From Oscillospiraceae bacterium (lineage in GTDB: Bacteria > Bacillota > Clostridia > Oscillospirales > Oscillospiraceae), in contig JAITGH010000048.1 in assembly GCA_031280855.1 (NCBI GenBank), forward strand, positions 1 to 8,024: DNA of 8,024 nucleotides. Direction: 5' to 3'. This document shows, piece after piece, positions 4,881-8,024 of the stretch (the first letter of the stretch is position 1; every line of letters begins with the position of its first letter). A program made the translations under genes and the position numbers. A model generated the notes under the pieces. That model worked only from the letters and a program-made list of their open reading frames with translations. It had not been told where the DNA came from and did no database searches.

Positions 4881-5705
4881 ATGAAGTACGAAATCATCAA
4901 CGCGCATTGCCACGTGTACCCCGCGAAGATTGCGAGGAAAGCCGCCGCGAACATCGGGCTGTTCTATGGTTACGAGGTACCGGAGTTTCAGGGCGGCGAC
5001 CCGGGCACCTTGGAGGCACTGCTGTACGAGGGTCGCGAAGCCGGGCTCTCCGGCTACTGCGTCAGCGGAGCCGCGACTTCTCCCGCTCAGGTTCAACCCA
5101 CGAATGATTCGCTGTTACTGCTGTTGCACTCTCCGCTGCTCTCACCCGGTGAGTCGCTATTCTGCTTCGGCACCGTTCACCCGGAGTTCAACGGCGTAGA
5201 GTCGGAGCTTCAACGGATCCAAGCCGCAGGAGCGCTCGGCATCAAGCTTCACCCCGATTGCCAGCGATTCAACATCGACGACCGCAGCGCATATACTATT
5301 TACGAGTCCGCTCAGGCGCTCCGCCTGCCGATCCTCATGCACCTCGGCGATGAGAGCCACGATTTCTCGGATCCGCGCCGTCTCGTCAAAGTCTGCTCCG
5401 ATTTCCCGAACCTGCGCTTCATCGCCGCGCATTTGGGCGGTTACCGCGACTGGCAGAACGGACTCCTACTGCGCGGGCTGGAGAACGTGTGGTTCGACAC
5501 CTGCTCCTCACAGTCGATCCTTCCGCCGGAGACCGCAGTCAACCAGATTCGCGCATTCGGCGCGGAGCGTTGCTTCTTCGGCTCCGATTACCCGCTGTGG
5601 AGCGTCAAGCCGGAGCTGGAGGCGTTCCTTAAACTCGGGCTTTCCGATCGTGAGAACGAGCTTATACTCGCGCTCAACTTCAAACGGTTCATCAACGCAT
5701 ACTAA
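4881..5705 (+). CDS. Amidohydrolase_2-type metal-dependent hydrolase, substrate unknown
   Basis: Predicted cytosolic TIM-barrel hydrolase or decarboxylase of the amidohydrolase superfamily, 274 aa. Metal ligands and barrel motifs appear in order: HCH at residues 9-11 (NAHCHVYP, the HxH of strand 1), GIKLHPDCQ with H124, LMHLGDES with H154, AAHLGGY with H184, and FGSDYPL with D236. This H-x-H/H/H/D set matches PF04909, whose known members act on varied substrates including aromatic acids and lactones. Nothing here identifies the substrate. No signal peptide or membrane segment is seen. It is the first gene after its promoter. The flippase gene follows 45 nt later, with no terminator-like hairpin noticed between, so cotranscription is likely, but a shared function with the flippase is not evident. 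Confidence 0.85.
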   Translation: MKYEIINAHCHVYPAKIARKAAANIGLFYGYEVPEFQGGDPGTLEALLYEGREAGLSGYCVSGAATSPAQVQPTNDSLLLLLHSPLLSPGESLFCFGTVHPEFNGVESELQRIQAAGALGIKLHPDCQRFNIDDRSAYTIYESAQALRLPILMHLGDESHDFSDPRRLVKVCSDFPNLRFIAAHLGGYRDWQNGLLLRGLENVWFDTCSSQSILPPETAVNQIRAFGAERCFFGSDYPLWSVKPELEAFLKLGLSDRENELILALNFKRFINAY

Positions 5706-5750
5706 ATCGGGCGGTATTGCCTCACTTCGATTCTACTTGAGGGCACGACA

Positions 5751-7331
5751 TTGCAAAAACGACAAACTTTCCTGCAAGGCGCGGCGATTCTGGCGGTGAC
5801 TGCCGCCATCGTTAAGGTACTGGGAGCTTTATACAAGATCCCGCTCGGCTGGTGGCTATCGAAAGAGGGGTTCGCCCATTTCGACGTCGCCTATCGGATC
5901 TATGCGCTGTTGCTGACGATCTCGGTCGCGGGTCTGCCGACGGCGATGAGCCGCATGATCTCCGGCGCGGACGCGGTCGGCAACCACGCCGGAGTGCGGA
6001 AGATCTTCACGTCCGCGCTGTGGGCGTTCCTCGTGCTCGGCGTGGTATCGACTCTCGTGATGTTCTTCGGCGCGGATTCGCTCGCGCTCATTATGGGCGA
6101 CGCGGACGCGTCGCTCTCGATTGCCGCACTCGCCCCCGCTGTTATCTGCGTGTGCTTCATGGGCGCGTATCGCGGGTTCTCGCAAGGGCTCAGCGACATG
6201 CTGCCAACATCGGTGACGCAAGTGCTGGAGACGGCGATCAAGATGATCGTCGGGCTGGGAGTGGTGTGGTACCTTCGCGGACTCGGCTATGGCTCTCGAG
6301 AGTTATCCGCCGGAGCGATAATCGGCGTCAGCATCGGCTCCGCCGTTGCGTTGCTCTACATGATCGTCCGCGTGAGGATCCCGAAACGCTCCGCTCTAAC
6401 GCCGAACTCCACGGACGACACAGGCTCCGTGATCTGGCAGCTCTTCAAAATCGGAGTACCGATGGCGCTCGGCGCGTCCGTGCTGAACATCATCGGGCTG
6501 ATAGACTCGAGAGTAACGCTGACGCGCCTTACGCTCTACAACCCGGGGCGCGAGACCTCGATGTACGGCGCGTACGCGATGGCGCAGAACATCGCCAATA
6601 TCCCAAGCAGCTTCATCATGCCGATAACGATGAGCCTAATCCCGGCGATCTCCGCTCGACTCGCTCAAGGCGATCGCAAAGCGGCGGGCGAGGTCACGGG
6701 CACCGCGATGAAGCTTACGCTGATGCTTGGGCTTCCGTGCGCGATCGGGCTGTCGGTTCTCTCGCACCCCGTCATCGGCGTCATCTATCCGGACAGCATG
6801 GTTGACGGAGCCGGAGCGCTGATGTTGCTGGGAATCTCGTCGTTTTTCGTATGCACTACGCTGATCGAGAACACGATCCTGCAAGCGCGAGGTCTGGAGC
6901 TCGTGCCCGTATTCTCAATGCTTGCGGGAGCGGTCGCGAAGATCGCAAGCACGCATTTCCTGACCCCGCACATCGGCGTGATGGGCGGCGCGACAGGCTC
7001 GATCGCTGGGTTCGGCGTGATCACCATCGTGAACTTCATCGTGCTTAAGGTGAAGACCGGGCAGCGGCTTCCGGGCAGCACCTTGCGAATCGTGATTGCG
7101 AACGCGGTGATGGGACTGGCGGCGTGGTTCTCGTACCTCGCGCTGGAGCGTGCGCTCATCACGGGCGACAATCCGGGTACGCCGGTCAAGATCGCCGCAC
7201 TGGGCGGCGCGATCGTCGCCGCGATCCTCGTCTACGTCGTTCTGGTAATCGTTTTGAGAGTAATAACGCGTGCGGACGTTGCCCTAATGCCAAAAGGCGA
7301 TAAAATAGCGCGAATCTTACGGCTAAAGTAG
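5751..7331 (+). CDS. SpoVB/MurJ-like polysaccharide/lipid II flippase-family membrane protein
   Basis: Polytopic inner-membrane protein of the MOP/MVF superfamily (MATE_SpoVB-like), 526 aa. These proteins move lipid-linked cell-wall or polysaccharide precursors across the membrane. Evidence: a short positive N-terminus followed by QTFLQGAAILAVTAAIVKVLGALYKIPLG, the usual opening of SpoVB relatives; YRGFSQGLSDMLPTSVTQVLE (140-160), a strong family signature; and many hydrophobic segments, roughly residues 9-30, 48-65, 90-115, 122-140, 162-178, 185-207, 232-252, 284-302, 320-348, 354-374, 386-402, 415-435, 445-465 and 480-505 (about 14). The start is TTG at 5751, supported by GAGGG (5739-5743) 7 nt upstream and by the family N-terminus; no earlier ATG fits. 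The protein may serve as the vegetative MurJ-type lipid II flippase or a sporulation SpoVB. No sporulation promoter or neighbour decides between these. Confidence 0.9.
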   Translation: MQKRQTFLQGAAILAVTAAIVKVLGALYKIPLGWWLSKEGFAHFDVAYRIYALLLTISVAGLPTAMSRMISGADAVGNHAGVRKIFTSALWAFLVLGVVSTLVMFFGADSLALIMGDADASLSIAALAPAVICVCFMGAYRGFSQGLSDMLPTSVTQVLETAIKMIVGLGVVWYLRGLGYGSRELSAGAIIGVSIGSAVALLYMIVRVRIPKRSALTPNSTDDTGSVIWQLFKIGVPMALGASVLNIIGLIDSRVTLTRLTLYNPGRETSMYGAYAMAQNIANIPSSFIMPITMSLIPAISARLAQGDRKAAGEVTGTAMKLTLMLGLPCAIGLSVLSHPVIGVIYPDSMVDGAGALMLLGISSFFVCTTLIENTILQARGLELVPVFSMLAGAVAKIASTHFLTPHIGVMGGATGSIAGFGVITIVNFIVLKVKTGQRLPGSTLRIVIANAVMGLAAWFSYLALERALITGDNPGTPVKIAALGGAIVAAILVYVVLVIVLRVITRADVALMPKGDKIARILRLK

Positions 7332-7363
7332 ACTATGTATTACGGTGTAAGGTAAATATAGAG

Positions 7364-8024
7364 ATGTGGACTACGAACGAGTGGCGCGACTACCGCTTGC
7401 TCGACTGCGGCAACGGTGAGCGGCTGGAGCGTTGGGGCAACTTTATCCTGATACGCCCGGATCCCGTCGCGCTATGGGAGCCGAGCGGGCTCGAGCTTAT
7501 TAACGGCAGGTGCGACGCGCACTACACTCGGGCGAGCGACGGCGGCGGCCGCTGGGAGCTGCGCTCGATGTTCCCGGCGGCGTGGGTTGTCAAATATCGC
7601 GGGCTGAACCTGAATGTAAAGCTGATGAACTTTAAGCATACCGGCGTATTCCCGGAGCAAGCTCCAAACTGGGATTGGCTGCGCTCCGAGTGCGACAGCG
7701 AGACGAGCGTGCTGAATCTGTTCGCCTATACCGGCGCGGCGACGATGGCGTGTTTGAGCGCGGGTGCGTCCGTTTGCCACGTTGACGCGGCGAAGGGCAT
7801 GGTCGATTGGGCGAAGTCGAACGCCGCGCTGTGCAACGTCGCGGATCGCCGCGTTCGCTGGATCGTCGACGATTGCCGCGAGTTCGTCAACCGCGAGAAC
7901 CGCCGCGGCCGCGGCTATGACGCCATCATCATGGATCCGCCCTCCTACGGGCGCGGAGTGCGCGGCGAGGTCTGGAAGCTCGAGGACGACTTATTCAACT
8001 TCTGCAAGCGATGCGCCGATGTGC
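7364..8024 (+). CDS. Class I SAM-dependent RNA methyltransferase, RlmI-like (C-terminus cut by window edge)
   Basis: 220 codons of a protein probably near 280-300 aa; the end lies off the right edge. The N-terminal third (NEWRDYRLLDCGNGERLERWGNFILIRPDPVALW) is the pattern of the Methyltrans_SAM (PF10672) group, followed by ELRSMFPAAWVVKYRGLNLNVKLMNFKHTGVFPEQAPNWDW. The Rossmann core has SAM motif I LNLFAYTGAATMACLSAGA (117-135), acidic loop VDAAKG (140-145), VDDCREFV (168-175) and the catalytic DPPSYGRG (191-198), as in 23S rRNA cytosine-C5 methyltransferases such as RlmI. No PUA domain is present at the N-terminus, unlike E. coli RlmI. Exact target nucleotide is unknown. It follows the flippase stop by 32 nt with only a weak AAGG (7349-7352) as RBS. 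The start is chosen by the conserved N-terminus. Confidence 0.9.
   Translation, partial: MWTTNEWRDYRLLDCGNGERLERWGNFILIRPDPVALWEPSGLELINGRCDAHYTRASDGGGRWELRSMFPAAWVVKYRGLNLNVKLMNFKHTGVFPEQAPNWDWLRSECDSETSVLNLFAYTGAATMACLSAGASVCHVDAAKGMVDWAKSNAALCNVADRRVRWIVDDCREFVNRENRRGRGYDAIIMDPPSYGRGVRGEVWKLEDDLFNFCKRCADV

Overview
The window looks like a chromosomal piece of an anaerobic, Clostridia-like member of the Bacillota, probably uncultured. Coding DNA is G+C-rich, while intergenic DNA is A/T-rich with near-consensus sigma-A promoters. The gene families point the same way: an HD-domain dGTPase, MetA plus MetY methionine synthesis, a YerC/TrpR-like regulator, an AAK26-type cytidylate kinase-like protein and a SpoVB/MurJ-like flippase. 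The assignment is inference from gene families and style; no rRNA or marker gene is present.

Layout. Positions 1-859 (minus) hold most of a dGTP triphosphohydrolase-family gene running off the left edge. Positions 860-1390 contain no convincing gene. They hold a MITE-like structured element (about 938-1258): long A/T- and G-rich terminal inverted repeats enclose a 15-nt-arm stem that closes three hairpins, a DNA or RNA cloverleaf. A degenerate second copy of its right end follows, giving two consecutive G-quadruplex-type motifs on the minus strand. A textbook promoter (1391-1419) then drives metA (1468-2406) and metY (2427-3710), which together convert homoserine to homocysteine by acetylation and direct sulfhydrylation. 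The 145-nt convergent gap after metY carries two strong hairpins without U-tracts and short repeated words.

On the minus strand, a cytidylate kinase-like gene (4111-4725) and a TrpR/YerC-like regulator (3860-4111) overlap by one base and share one promoter. Back to back with that promoter, a second one drives a plus-strand group: an Amidohydrolase_2-type metal-dependent hydrolase (4881-5705), a SpoVB/MurJ-like polytopic exporter (5751-7331, TTG start) and a class I SAM-dependent RNA methyltransferase running off the right edge (from 7364).

The protein-coding genes are mostly recognisable housekeeping or accessory-metabolism genes. The least explained part is the non-coding 938-1311 region: a composite, highly folded repeat element with no transposase in the window.
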